A program made the translations under genes and the position numbers. DNA of 64,000 nt from Diplolepis rosae (Eukaryota > Arthropoda > Insecta > Hymenoptera > Diplolepididae), in NCBI GenBank assembly GCA_030998225.1, contig JAPYXD010000744.1:1426001-1490000 (forward strand), written 5' to 3'. This document shows, piece by piece, positions 25,348-36,382 of the stretch. Every line of letters begins with the position of its first letter. Position 1 is the first letter of the stretch. A model generated the notes under the pieces. It ran no database searches and had not been told where the DNA came from. It saw only the letters and a program-made list of their open reading frames with translations.

Positions 25348-26060
25348 GAGCGGCCGGATGCAATAATCGGTCGAGCGCTCGAAAACTCGAAAAAGCCATT
25401 GGACACGTTGTGACGTCACGAGTAAAAACTGAAAGTCCGAAATCACATAAATAAGAAATATAATTTTATAGAATTGTTAAAATTAAATCGAGGTTGTATT
25501 GGAAATTGTTTTGTAAAGTTCATACTTTTGACAATAAAAAATAAAATCAACAGATTTTTCACACTAGAAAAACCGTGCTTTTGAATGCACAACTCGACGA
25601 AACTTAGTTAAGTTATTAGTGAAATTAATAGTTTTTGGTGTCAATCTACTCGTGATGCTTCAGCGATGCCTCCACGCTAATTAAAGTGGTAAAAAATTTA
25701 TAATTTATTAATAATATTTTAATTGAAAGTTAAAACCATGTTTTTCCCTCTTCCAAGAGGAATAACTTTCGAACTGTTAGTGCTATGAAAAACTTTCAGC
25801 GACAAAGTTCTTAATAAATGAGGCAACTTTTAGGAGGTTTGAGAATCAATCAACAAAAAATCAAGTAGTTAAAAGGCGATATGAAACTGTGAACGCTCGG
25901 CACGCGCATGACCGAATCGCACTCAGATTCAACAGTCTTATGTCCCATCGTCGATAAAATATTCTTTTTATTGGTGAACAATGAAAAATAATCTTGAAAA
26001 AATAATATTTATATTTCAGACTCAATTTACATAAGGTTAGATACATTTAAAAAATTTTCA
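25348..26060 (+). repeat. Left terminal inverted repeat
   Basis: About 713 bp, matching the complement of the right end closely, including GACGTCACGAG, CTCTTCCAAGAGGAATAAC and a final TTTACATAAGGTTA block. High identity along the whole arm suggests recent mobility or gene conversion. Confidence 0.85.
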
Positions 26061-26095
26061 GTAAAACAACCGTTGCCGTTTTTTAACACAATCTT

Positions 26096-28024
26096 TTAAT
26101 TTTTAGCTGTCAACAGTTTCTTGAATTTTTTGACTGACGATACATTGAATAAATTATTGAAAAACTGTTGTCCATTATTACTTAGATACTTTGTCAAGGC
26201 TTTAACGTCGGTTATTTTTTCATTGCTTATTCCAACCGAAACAGCCAATGGTCTATTCAACATATCATTGAAAGCAATCATTGAATCCAGAACATGGGTT
26301 TTCGGTTTTTCGTTATAGCCATAAAACAAATCTATTTGTCTATTTGGAAAATATTTTATTTTTACTGTGTCCCTGATACGTAAATTCGTTGGATTTTTAA
26401 TTTCATTCAACAAGGTTTCAAAATCTTTAATGGCATAATCAGTTTCTTTAATTATTTTGAATGGTGGATTTCTAGCCTTTTGTATAATTGTGTAATATTC
26501 TTTGTCGGTTTCTATAATTTCTAATCTTTTCTTTTTTTGTCCATACATTCCAAAGTTTCGGTCACATGAACAATAAGAATGCCCGCGTACAGGAAATAAA
26601 TGTTGGATTTCGACTTGCAATTTTTCAGACAACAGCGACAGAAAATTCATAACCAAATAATTTTTATTCTGACTTCCGCAACCATCAGAAAATAAATAGA
26701 TTTTGTTGAAATAGCCGATTTCAAATTCGCGTCAAATCGTATCATACAGTAGATTGCACACCGTATTTGCCCCTTTTTTGTATTTTCCTTCAAGAAAAAA
26801 ATACATGTAACTATTTTTGTTATTTCCGAAGGTATGAACATTGAAAACATGCAACCATATAAGTCTTCGATAAAATTGATCTGAAACTGGAATTTTTGGA
26901 AGTGGTAAATTCTGGCCAAAATCGAATTCCAAACATAAAACCTGCTTTTCATTAAGCATCAACTTTTTCAAAGATCTGTGTTCTTCAACAGTTTCTTTGT
27001 GTTTTATCAAATTCCCATTGCTTATGTCATTTTTATGTTCGAAACAAAAATTACAAACATCAGTACGTGGTTTTGAGAATGCAAAATTTAAGTTGTGATT
27101 GAAATATTTGCTATAAGTGGACTCGCTCAAGGGAAAATTCAAATTGCCTGTTTTCTCAGTATAATATTCGACAAACAAACTGTATAATTTTGTCAAAGTC
27201 AAATCAGAATTGTCAAAATATTTCAATGAGGAATCTGCACGCTTGTAATGTGACTCAGAATGAGGTATGGATGAGCAATGTTCTTGAATCAATTTTTTAA
27301 TTTCATCCGTCAATCGAACCGAACTCTTGCTGCTTTGTTTGCCTCGATTATCCCTTAAACACTCATTATTTTTAATCTTTTTTTGAGTTATTGCAAATCT
27401 GGATTTATCAATTTTCAGCAGAGAACATAAAAAGCCCCGACAAACGGACAAATTAATTGTTTTGTGGTGAAAAAAATACTCCCAACAAGTAACATCGTTT
27501 GTTTTTTCTTCGAGCGATTTAGGAGTCTTCATGATCATCATTCCCGTCAATATGCAATTTTTAGTTGCATATTCACCCGTTGATTTCCAAAATACGTCGA
27601 AAAACTCTTTTTGTTGCGATATTTCAATTTTTTCACAACACTTCTTTGGGCAGCAAGAATTTACGTTTGTGAACTCTTTCGCACAGACTATTTTTCCCGA
27701 ACGAGACACATATTCTCTCCCCTGAGGAACAAAAATTTTTAGTTGCAGCAAATTAGAAAAAAATATGATCTGTCATAATTTTGAGAAAAAAAACTACATT
27801 TAAAATAATAATAATAAATTTAACAATTAAAATGCTCTTCACAATAACATTTAAAAACTATAATAATCTTTACCAAACGTTAACAGCAACTTACAAAACT
27901 TACAAATTATTGAAGCACTGTAATAACTTACCTCATTTCTGGCAATTTTTCTTGCATTACGTTCCCAGTTACTCTCATTTCTATTTCTTTTTCTTGAAGG
28001 TTTCAAATTTTCCTTATCGGACAT
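26096..28024 (-). pseudogene. Transposase, two exons, one nonsense codon
   Basis: Exon 1 is 27932-28024 (31 codons; M-S-D-K-E-N start) with donor GAG|GTAAGT. Exon 2 begins at 27721 after TTGTTCCTCAG and ends at 26096. The spliced frame is 572 residues with one in-frame TGA at 26732-26734 (residue 361). Features in order: a basic N-terminus (RKRNRNESNWERNARKIARN), GREYVSRSGK, a cysteine cluster CCPKKCC (near residue 50), an HY-rich middle, PRTDVCNFC, FDFGQNLPLPKIP (first candidate catalytic D), and FSDGCGSQNKN (second candidate D) just after the stop. This order is shared by a group of insect transposase-like proteins I know only as uncharacterised. The nuclease role is inferred from the element's TIRs. 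The copy is nearly intact and could be a fresh pseudogene. Confidence 0.8.
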
Positions 28025-28276
28025 TGCTTAGATGATAAATAAACTCTTTTTTGTACAAAAAAAAAATCCAGATACGCGCAAATTTTAGGTAAAAATACAA
28101 GTTCCGTAACAGACAATATGCACGCTTTCGATTGTCTGTGGTGAAACATTTCTCTATTCATAATAATTATCTTACATAAACAAAAGACGCGTGAATATTG
28201 TTCGCTAAGACAGTTGAATTGAATTAGCATTGTATATAAAGTTTTTTAGTCGTTTTAATGTAATTTTTAAAGATGT

Positions 28277-28582
28277 TGTAACGAGGTTACACTAGCGCCC
28301 CGGGAGGACACAGCCCTGCGACCGGAATTCGGGGGAACTTGGCCCGGCATGCCCTACGATGACGCGCCGTCGCCGGTTACCGGTTGCTAGTAGTTGGATC
28401 TAGGTCAGCGTGTCAATACAAGTTGACTACCTTTTTCGTTGTGCCTTTAGACTGTGCTTCGGAGTGTCGCGCACCGACTTGTAAGTTTTAATAAATCTAG
28501 TTACCGCGATTGTGATTTTTATTTGGTGTGCACCTTCTCGGCGTCCCTTCCTTTTCCTCCTCAGTTTGCGACCCAGGTCACA
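28277..28582 (+). repeat. 5' LTR of retrotransposon 2
   Basis: TGTAACGAGGTTAC...CAGGTCACA, 306 bp, relatively GC-rich. It carries a TTTTAATAAATC poly(A) signal near 28482. Confidence 0.95.
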
Positions 28583-28586
28583 AACT

Positions 28587-28598
28587 TGGCGCCCAACC
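28587..28598 (+). promoter_or_regulatory. Primer-binding site, tRNA-Lys type
   Basis: TGGCGCCCAACC lies four bases after the LTR. The first 11 bases are complementary to the 3' end of the tRNA-Lys(1,2) used by many retroelements; the match ends there. Confidence 0.8.
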
Positions 28599-28778
28599 AA
28601 AAAACCCACGAAAATCCTATTTAGCCAAATAGTGGAAAATCCTCCAGCCGAGAAAACACAAAGTAATAAAATTGCCAAGTGACAAAAGAAAAATACAGTG
28701 CGGTGAAAAATTAAGTGAAAAACAAAAATAAAATAAAGGAATAGCAGACATCACGAGTAAGTAACGTAAAATAAGTCG

Positions 28779-30920
28779 ATGAGATTAAGGTCCGGAAAAG
28801 TAAAAAAGAATAGAAAAATGGCCAATAAAAATAAAATTATCGAAAATGAAAAAATAAAAGAAGTAGAATTAGAGATTAGAGAGAGACAGCATGCCAACAA
28901 AACAGGCACAATACCGAAAGCCACAATACGTAGCATAGAGACAATTTCAAAACCACGCGACAAAGACGGACGAAGCAAGGACATATTACAGAAACACAAC
29001 ATGGACACAGAAATAATAAATAGTACTTACAAAGGCATGCTATCTCCTAATACGGAAAATACGGTAGGTTATTGGCGAATATTAGAGGAAGAAGAAAATT
29101 TAGATTTAGATAAAATAAAAGGTCGGGAATTAGAATTAGAGTACTTAGAGAGAGAACGCGAAATAAGAAGAAACGAAATGAAAAAACTAGATAAGGAGAG
29201 GGTAGAGATCGAAAAAATAATTAGGGAAAAATTGGAAAAGGATAAATTAGAGCTAGAAATATACAAAAGAACGCAAAGGGATGAAAAGGATAAAACATTC
29301 GAAATAGACTCATTTATAGAAACGAATAAGGAATTTTGGAAAGAAGCAGAAATACTAATTGAAAACGAGGAACCAAAGAACAACAAATCAAAAATCCTAG
29401 AATTAACCCTAGAAATAAAATCTTTAAAGGAAAAAATGGAACAAATCCTAAATAATACGCAAAATAAAACTTTAGAAATACACAACGCACAGACCATAGT
29501 TAGCCCTACAGTAGAAGGCCAAATAAAAGTAAATAGAAATAGAATAACAAAAACGGACAAAGGGTCAGATAACAGAAGAGTAGAAGAAAACGAAGAAGAC
29601 CAAAGTACGTTTAAATTACCAACACCAGCTCCCCGGAAATTAATAAGAAATACGATAATAACCACCACGGAAAATAAACAAAACGAGACGCAAGCCGAAA
29701 GATACAACGACCAAAGTGGAGAAAATAATAATCTAAGCGATGAAGACGTACAGGACGACGAATTACAAACAATGCGAGCATCGCTTTTCCCATTCGGAAT
29801 GGTCCAAACACCTTTCCAAATTATGTCGAATTGGCCGATTAAATTCGGAAACAATACAAATGACAGCCCAACAATTTTCTTAAGTAATTTATTAAGGTTT
29901 AAAAGGGGATACAAAATCAACGAAGAGGATACTTTAGAAAATTTAGACGCCGTATTGATAGGAGAAGCTCAATGTTGGTACCAAGTAAATAAAAGAAATT
30001 GGCATAACTTGGAAGATTTCATACAAGAATTCAAACAGGTCTATTTGAATGAAAAGTACCTAGAAGTAATTCATAACAAAATAAGATATTGTAATCAAAA
30101 GAAAAATCAAGAAATTCACAGTTTCATAATAGAAATGAGACAGTTATTCGAGAAATTAGAACCACTTCCCAGCTTGGAATGGCAATTAAAAAAAGTTTAC
30201 GAGAATTTAAGACTCGAATATAAAATTTACATTACAAGAAATTCATTCAAAAATTTTACAGAATTAGAAATATTAGGACGCGAATGGGAAGCAGAAATGG
30301 CAAAATCAAGAATGAAAGGGCAAGAAATTAAAATATGGGAGAACAATAGGAATGACAGATTGTATATAAGAGAACAAGAGAGAAACCAAGAGCAACAAAA
30401 CAATCAAAGCCATGAAAATAATTATGAAAGACAAAATAATAGTAAATACGAATTATACAACATACAAAGCAGACAACAATTCCAGCCAAGATATGCCAAC
30501 AACGGGACCAAATATTTCTATAACAACCAAAGAAGCCAAAACACATACCCACAAAACCGAGGTATTAACAAATTTCAAAATAGAGTAGGAGTTAACTATA
30601 ACCAAAATTACAGATACCCAAATCCAAACAATTGGTTTAGGAAAGAGGAAAATCAAATAGCCAGATACAGCAACAGACAACAGCTTGAAGGGAACCCCAA
30701 ATTACCAGAACTAACATACAACCTAAGAGACGAAAACCAAAGAAAGGAACTAGAGGACATGGAACAGAACAAACAGGAAACAAATGACAACAATAAAGGA
30801 AGATATCAAGAAAATAATAAATGGGAGTTGAACCCAAAGGCAAGAGAATTCACCCAGTACAGGGAACAAAAAAGGAGAAAACAGCAGCAATACAGCACAA
30901 CAGCTAATAAAATGTTATAA
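28779..30920 (+). CDS. gag: Gag polyprotein of retrotransposon 2
   Basis: 713 residues. The N-terminal third is highly charged (E/K/R) and predicted coiled coil (about residues 100-240). A capsid-like region lies near 350-520 (GEAQCWYQVNKRNWHNLEDF and following helices), resembling retrotransposon Gag. The C-terminal third is rich in N, Q and Y. The frame ends at TAA 30918-30920. A CX2CX4HX4C zinc knuckle, normally the end of Gag, is encoded across that stop but in the +1 frame (30913-30954). This suggests a one-base indel between about 30832 and 30912, or an unusual frameshift. Gag would form the particle that packages the element's RNA. Confidence 0.85.
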   Translation: MRLRSGKVKKNRKMANKNKIIENEKIKEVELEIRERQHANKTGTIPKATIRSIETISKPRDKDGRSKDILQKHNMDTEIINSTYKGMLSPNTENTVGYWRILEEEENLDLDKIKGRELELEYLEREREIRRNEMKKLDKERVEIEKIIREKLEKDKLELEIYKRTQRDEKDKTFEIDSFIETNKEFWKEAEILIENEEPKNNKSKILELTLEIKSLKEKMEQILNNTQNKTLEIHNAQTIVSPTVEGQIKVNRNRITKTDKGSDNRRVEENEEDQSTFKLPTPAPRKLIRNTIITTTENKQNETQAERYNDQSGENNNLSDEDVQDDELQTMRASLFPFGMVQTPFQIMSNWPIKFGNNTNDSPTIFLSNLLRFKRGYKINEEDTLENLDAVLIGEAQCWYQVNKRNWHNLEDFIQEFKQVYLNEKYLEVIHNKIRYCNQKKNQEIHSFIIEMRQLFEKLEPLPSLEWQLKKVYENLRLEYKIYITRNSFKNFTELEILGREWEAEMAKSRMKGQEIKIWENNRNDRLYIREQERNQEQQNNQSHENNYERQNNSKYELYNIQSRQQFQPRYANNGTKYFYNNQRSQNTYPQNRGINKFQNRVGVNYNQNYRYPNPNNWFRKEENQIARYSNRQQLEGNPKLPELTYNLRDENQRKELEDMEQNKQETNDNNKGRYQENNKWELNPKAREFTQYREQKRRKQQQYSTTANKML

Positions 30921-30990
30921 TTGCGGAGGCAAAGGACATATGCAACGCGACTGTTGGTACAGTCAGGGAAACGCAAACGGAGGCTACTAG
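30913..30990 (+). other. Nucleocapsid zinc knuckle in the +1 frame, with slippery heptamer
   Basis: Reading from 30913 gives CYNCGGKGHMQRDC, a CCHC knuckle, followed by a TAG at 30988-30990. Within this frame G GGA AAC (30966-30972) is a canonical X XXY YYZ slippery heptamer. A -1 shift there enters exactly the pol frame. This frame is open upstream to 30832. Confidence 0.75.
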
Positions 30991-33900
30991 AGGCGAATAG
31001 TAGCCCGCAGAAATACCAAATCAGATCGCCAAAGAAAACCGAAACAAACAACACACCAGACGAAACAAGAATGCACATAATAATAAAATGGGAAAAAACA
31101 AAATATAAAGTATTAGTGGACACAGGTGCAACCCACTCATATATCAGCAAAGAATTCTTTAAACAGATAGAAAAATCGGACTACGAAATCAAAAAACCAA
31201 GCAACGACAAATTAATAGTTGCAAATGGCCAGAAATTAGAGATAACGGGACAAGTACTGATTCCGATTGAGGTAGGCCACATTAAAAAGTATTTATTATT
31301 TAGATTAGTACCCGAACTGCAATCCACAGGAATCTTAGGAACAGATATGATAGAAAGACTGGGATTAAAGTTAGATTTCGAAAAGAGAAACTGGTGGCTA
31401 CCAGAAAAACCACAAATAAAATACAAAATAGAAACAAACCCCAAGGAAAACGAAATAAGAGAAAACGAAAAGGAAAGAATAGGAGAACAGAGAAAAACAA
31501 GCAACTTACAATGGAGAGAAATACCCACTAGTACCCCAACCAACCATACCCGGCCTGTAGTCGTCCAGACAAGGGACACAAAAGGGTCCAAAATACCAGT
31601 AAGACAGAGAAGTCTAATCCCACAAGAAAATAAAAAACAGAGGCAAGAAGTCACTAGTTTTAGTCCCTTAGAAGAAGAAAACGTAATACAAACAGCTCTC
31701 AAAGCAAAAATCAAGAGTGAAGATAAACAAAGAGTAAAGGAAATAGAGAAAGAACCCGAAAAGGAAATAAAAAATAAATTAAAACTGAAAAGAGAACGAA
31801 ACGAAGAAAGCAAGAATGAAGAAGTATCGAGGGAAAGAAAAGAAACAGAAAACGAAAAATGCGAGGGAATAATTGAACTAAATGAAAACCAAGGACAACA
31901 ATTAAGAAAATTAATCGAAAGAAAGGTTAACAAAACAGGAATAAAACTAGAACCTACACACATGACAGAACACAAAATAAACGTACAGGGCCACGAACCA
32001 ATAAAACAAAGATATTACCATGTCTCACCCAAAGTAAGAGAGTACATGTACGAAGAAATAGATAAAATGTTGGAAGAAGACATAATTGAACCCTCAGACA
32101 GCGATTGGTCAAACCCGGTAGTTATGATAAAGAAACCCAACGGAAAATATAGATTCTGCTTGGATTTCAGAAAAGTCAATAAAATAACAAAAAAAGACCT
32201 GTACCCAATACCAATCATGGCAGAAATTTTAGATGCATTGAGGTCAGCAAGATACATATCAAAAATTGATCTCCGCTCAGCATACCACCAAATACCACTA
32301 GAAGAAGAATCAAGAAAAATAACAGCATTCACAGTACCAGGAAAAGGAATGTACCAATTTAAAAGAATGCCATTCGGTTTAACAAACGCTCCAGCTACGT
32401 TCCAGCGTTTAATGGATAAAATAATAACACCAGACTTAAAACCTAACGTATTCTGCTACCTCGATGACATAATTATAGTAACAGAAAACTTCGAAGAACA
32501 TTTGAAAAATTTAGAAATAGTTCTAGAAAAAATAAACCAAGCAAGATTAACAATAAATCTGGAAAAGTGCGAATTTGGATGCTCGGAAGTGAAATACTTA
32601 GGATTTGTAGTAAACGAAAAAGGACTATTAATGGACGAAGACAAAATAAAACCTATACTAGAATTCCCAACACCAAAAAATGTGAAACAACTGCAAAGAA
32701 TTATAGGAATGACATCATGGTACAGAAGATTCATACCAAAATTTTCGGAAATAATGGAACCTTTATACACACTATTAAAGAAAGGAATAGAGTGGAAATG
32801 GGACATAGAACAAGAACAGGCATTAGAAAAAATAAAAAAATTACTAACAACAAAACCAATACTGGCATGCCCAAACTTTCATCATCCATTTCAACTTGAA
32901 ACCGATGCGAGCGATACGGGATTAGGAGCCGTCTTAACCCAAAATATAAATAACGAAAACTACGTAATAGCGTTCGCAAGCAGAAGCCTCAACGAAGCAG
33001 AAAAAAAATATTCAACATCAGAAAAGGAATGCTTAGCAGTGGTATGGGCAATACGGAAATTCAGACCTTACCTAGAAGGATATACCTTCAAAGTACTAAC
33101 AGACCATATAGCTTTAAAATGGCTGCATAATTTAAAAAACCCGACGGGACGACTAGCAAGATGGGCACTGGAACTACTCGAATACGACTACGAGATAGTA
33201 TACAGAAAAGGCTCACTAAATTACGCACCAGACGCATTATCAAGAACACGCGAAAAGTTGGACTCGGTAGCAAGTACGTTATCAATGGCAAAAGAAAAAG
33301 AAAAAGAGAAAAGCAAAGAAACCAACGACGAATGGTATAGTCACAAACTAAAACAAGTAAAGGAAAAACCAACAGAAAACCCAAACTGGCGAATAAGAGA
33401 CGACCAACTTTATTTCTTCAGACCAGATCCGTTAAAATCAAGCTTGAACCTGGATAATAGTCCATGGAAATTAACAATACCGAAGGAATTAAGAGAACAA
33501 GTGTTAAAAGAGAACCACGATAATAAACAAGCAGGACATTTGGGCATGGAGAAAACATATGCAAGAATCGCAGAGAACTATTTCTGGCCAGGTATGTATT
33601 CAGAAACATTAAAATACGTAAAAGAATGCGACACATGCCAAAGAATCAAACCAAAAGTAAACAATCAAGTAGGACTACTGGGAAAAAGAATAATCGAAGA
33701 ACCATGGACAGTAGTAGCAGCAGACATAATGGGCCCACTGCCGAGGTCGAAAGCAAAAAACCAATATATACTTGTTTGCGTGGACATGTTCAACAAATGG
33801 GTGGAAATAATTCCAGTAAAAAACAAGGTAGCAACAACAATAGAAAAGGAATTCCACAGAAGAATCATATCGAAATGGGGAACACCAAGAATATTATTCA

Positions 33901-34562
33901 CAGACAACGGCAAAGAATTCGTGAACAAAATCATGGTAAAGTTAACGCAAAACTTCGGAATACGACATTCGAAAACACCACGATACCACCCACAATCAAA
34001 CCCAACAGAAAGATGTAACAGATCAATAAAAACAGCGATCAAAGCATACCTAGAAAAAGACCATAGAGAATGGGATGAAAATTTAGAAGACCTACAATTC
34101 GCGTTAAACACTAGTAAACATGCGTCAACAGGGTTCACACCAGCATTCTTAAACCTTGGAAGGGAATTAGAACCAATTCAAACCTTAAACAAAGACTTAA
34201 TAAACATAGAAGGAATAGAAGCACAAGAAGTAGGGGAATGGGTAGAAAGACTAAACAGGTTGAAAATAATAAAAGACGAGGTACAGAAAAATTTAGATTT
34301 AGCAAATGAAAGGCAGGCAAAATATTATAACTTAAGACGTAGACCAATTAGCTACGAGATAGGGGAAAAGGTACTAAGAAGCGAAAAAACGTTGTCAAAT
34401 AAAGCAGATAATATAGCAAAAAAATTAAATAAAAATTTTGAGGGCCCATTTTTCATAAAAACAAAAATCTCACCGACAATTTACGAAATAAAAAACAAGA
34501 AAGGTAAGTCACTTGGCAATTGGAACATAAAAGACATTAAAAAATATGTAGAAAAAAATTAA
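30973..34562 (+). CDS. pol: Pol polyprotein of retrotransposon 2 (PR-RT-RH-IN)
   Basis: The open frame runs from 30921, but translation probably enters by -1 frameshift at 30966-30972. Protease: VDTGATHSY (D near 67, counted from 30921). A long charged linker follows. Reverse transcriptase: SKIDLRSAYHQI and YLDD near 513-516. RNase H: ETDASDTGLGAV near 660. Integrase: zinc region with GHLGMEKTY and CDTCQRIKP (about 865-910). Catalytic residues are D in ADIMGPLP, D in FTDNGKEF and E in NPTERCNR, spaced D-35-E. A C-terminal GPFF-type module closes the protein. No stop or missing catalytic residue is seen, so the enzyme may be active. All proteins act in cytoplasmic particles and then in the nucleus. 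Confidence 0.95.
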
Positions 34563-34641
34563 GTAAACAAATAGAAACACACATAAAATAGTAAATTGAC
34601 AAACCGATACAGAGACACAACGAAAATAATTATGTTAACAG

Positions 34642-35454
34642 ATGATGGAGCAGAAACTAAACCTAAAGTGCGAGCGATGTTATCGAGAGATAACAGTGGC
34701 AGAAGCTTTAAAACACAAATGCCCGAGACTTCTTGACCTAATCCAGACCCCGCTTGTCCCAGAATCACCAGAAGAAGAAAAACAGAGAAAAGAAGAAATA
34801 AGAAGAAGAGAGGAAGCAAGAAGAGAAATAGAATTGAAGAATGAGTTTAAGAAGATACATAGAGAGGAAAAACTGAAACAGGAAGGAAAAGAGCCCGAAG
34901 GGAAAAAAGAAAAGAAAATGCAAGAAGAAATACTAAAGATAATCAAAGAAACCAGAGAAAAAATGGGAATAAAAAGCTATGAAGAGGAAAAAAAAGAATG
35001 GGAAGAAAAGAAGAAACAAGAAGAAGACTTTATAAAATGGAGGAAAGAAAAACTGCAAAGAATATATACAAACGAACTAAAAGAAGAAGACAGGAAAAGA
35101 GAACAAGAAAAATGCGATAAAGAATGGAAGAAACAGAGAGAAAGAGCTTAGACGATGGGAAGAAAATCAAGAGCAGGAAAGGAGGGCCTGGAAAGAAGAA
35201 AGAGAAAAAAGAGAAAGAAGAAAAGATAATGTTCCAAAAAATAAGAGAGGAAAAAAGAAGAAAGGGAAAGAAGAACATGGAACGAAGGAATAGAAAGAAA
35301 AAAGAAAGAACTGAGGGAGAAGAAAGAACGCGAAGAAAAAGAAAAAGAACTAAGAAAAACACTTGAAGAATTAGAAAAAGACACAGACAGTGACAGCGAC
35401 ACAGAATCTGATGATTCAACGAAAACGATTATTTACATAGTAAATAAGAACTAA
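34642..35454 (+). pseudogene. 3' ORF A of retrotransposon 2: zinc-binding head, coiled coil, acidic tail
   Basis: It starts MMEQKLNLKCERC. The head has C-x2-C-x11-H-x-C, a possible zinc-binding site. A very long E/K/R-rich coiled coil follows. The first frame stops at 35149-35151, but the same composition continues in the next frame to a stop near 35280, then in the original frame to TAA at 35452-35454, ending in an acidic D/S/T-rich tail. Two indels therefore broke a protein of about 270 residues. No signal peptide or membrane segment is present, so it is not an envelope. Function unknown; nucleic-acid binding is a guess. Confidence 0.6.
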
Positions 35455-35681
35455 AATTAATAAAAAATGTACATTAAATTAATGGAAAAGGATCAAAATA
35501 AGATAATATATTTTCTTTTTTCTATTTCGATTCGTTTATACATCGACCGAATTCAAAGAAGAATCAAAATAATAAAATTTTTTTTCTCGTTGTATAAATA
35601 ATTAAAATAAATAAATAAAATCAAGCAAATCGTCTTGTTTACAATAAAATAATAGTATAAATGTTTAGAATTAGATAAACT

Positions 35682-35693
35682 ATTTAATTTCAG
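35682..35693 (+). promoter_or_regulatory. 3' splice site before ORF B
   Basis: TATTTAATTTCAG|GTACGGCAATGG: an acceptor eight bases before the ORF B start codon. It suggests expression from a spliced RNA. Confidence 0.5.
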
Positions 35694-35701
35694 GTACGGC
35701 A

Positions 35702-36184
35702 ATGGAAGACATCGAGATGTGGGAGTGCAGGTTCTGCGAAAGAAGAGTGCCAAAAGAGTTATATATATTCCATGACACCTTCTGCAAGAAAACACCAAAC
35801 AGGATCAGAAACTACTATACAACACCAAACAGCGCGAAAACCAGATATATGAGGGGCGGATGGATGGATATAAGTAGAAAATTCAAGAAAACCATAGAAA
35901 TTAGCGTGAAAAAGAAAACAAAGCCAACGAACGAAAACAGCCAGAGCGGAGAAGACACATACATTACACTAGACATCGAAACAGACCCAATCTGGCGGAG
36001 TTCGAGGAAGAAATACAAAAAATACAAAAATATAGGGAATAAACCACAACCCGATCAGGAGGGAGGGGGTTGTAACGAGGTTACACTAGCGCCCCGGGAG
36101 GACACAGCCCTGCGACCGGAATTCGGGGGAACTTGGCCCGGCATGCCCTACGATGACGCGCCGTCGCCGGTTACCGGTTGCTAG
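35702..36184 (+). CDS. 3' ORF B of retrotransposon 2: second C2HC zinc-binding protein
   Basis: 160 residues, beginning MEDIEMWECRFC. The head has C-x2-C-x11-H-x3-C, the same spacing as ORF A's head, so the two are probably duplicated domains. The rest is basic and polar. The last 38 or so codons lie inside the 3' LTR, and the polypurine tract is coding. It has no signal peptide or membrane segment. It is not a known retroelement protein to me. Confidence 0.6.
   Translation: MEDIEMWECRFCERRVPKELYIFHDTFCKKTPNRIRNYYTTPNSAKTRYMRGGWMDISRKFKKTIEISVKKKTKPTNENSQSGEDTYITLDIETDPIWRSSRKKYKKYKNIGNKPQPDQEGGGCNEVTLAPREDTALRPEFGGTWPGMPYDDAPSPVTGC
36055..36070 (+). promoter_or_regulatory. Polypurine tract of retrotransposon 2
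   Basis: CAGGAGGGAGGGGGT directly abuts the 3' LTR. Confidence 0.8.
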
Positions 36185-36378
36185 TAGTTGGATCTAGGTC
36201 AGCGTGTCAATACAAGTTGACTACCTTTTTCGTTGTGCCTTTAGACTGTGCTTCGGAGTGTCGCGCACCGACTTGTAAGTTTTAATAAATCTAGTTACCG
36301 CGATTGTGATTTTTATTTGGTGTGCACCTTCTCGGCGTCCCTTCCTTTTCCCCTCCTCAGTTTGCGACCCAGGTCACA
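36071..36378 (+). repeat. 3' LTR of retrotransposon 2
   Basis: 308 bp, the same as the 5' LTR except for CC inserted in a pyrimidine run near 36350. Followed by the ATGT duplication. Confidence 0.95.
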
Positions 36379-36382
36379 ATGT

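Larger units (their letters stand above)
28277..36378 (+). mobile_element. LTR retrotransposon 2, Ty3/gypsy, young, with extra 3' ORFs
   Basis: LTRs (28277-28582, 36071-36378) appear identical except for two extra C in the 3' copy. The target duplication is ATGT (28273-28276, 36379-36382). A tRNA-Lys-type primer site, gag, pol and two further ORFs after pol are present. RT-RNase H-integrase order makes it Ty3/gypsy. The Lys primer and presence of ORFs in the env position recall the Osvaldo/Ulysses group, but this placement is an inference. The near-identical LTRs mean the insertion is recent, yet the 3' ORF is already frameshifted. Confidence 0.95.

Noticed and set aside
28751..35419. Many long minus-strand frames opposite gag and pol of retrotransposon 2
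   Set aside because: Shadows of A-rich plus-strand coding; composed of F, L, S and I runs without domains.
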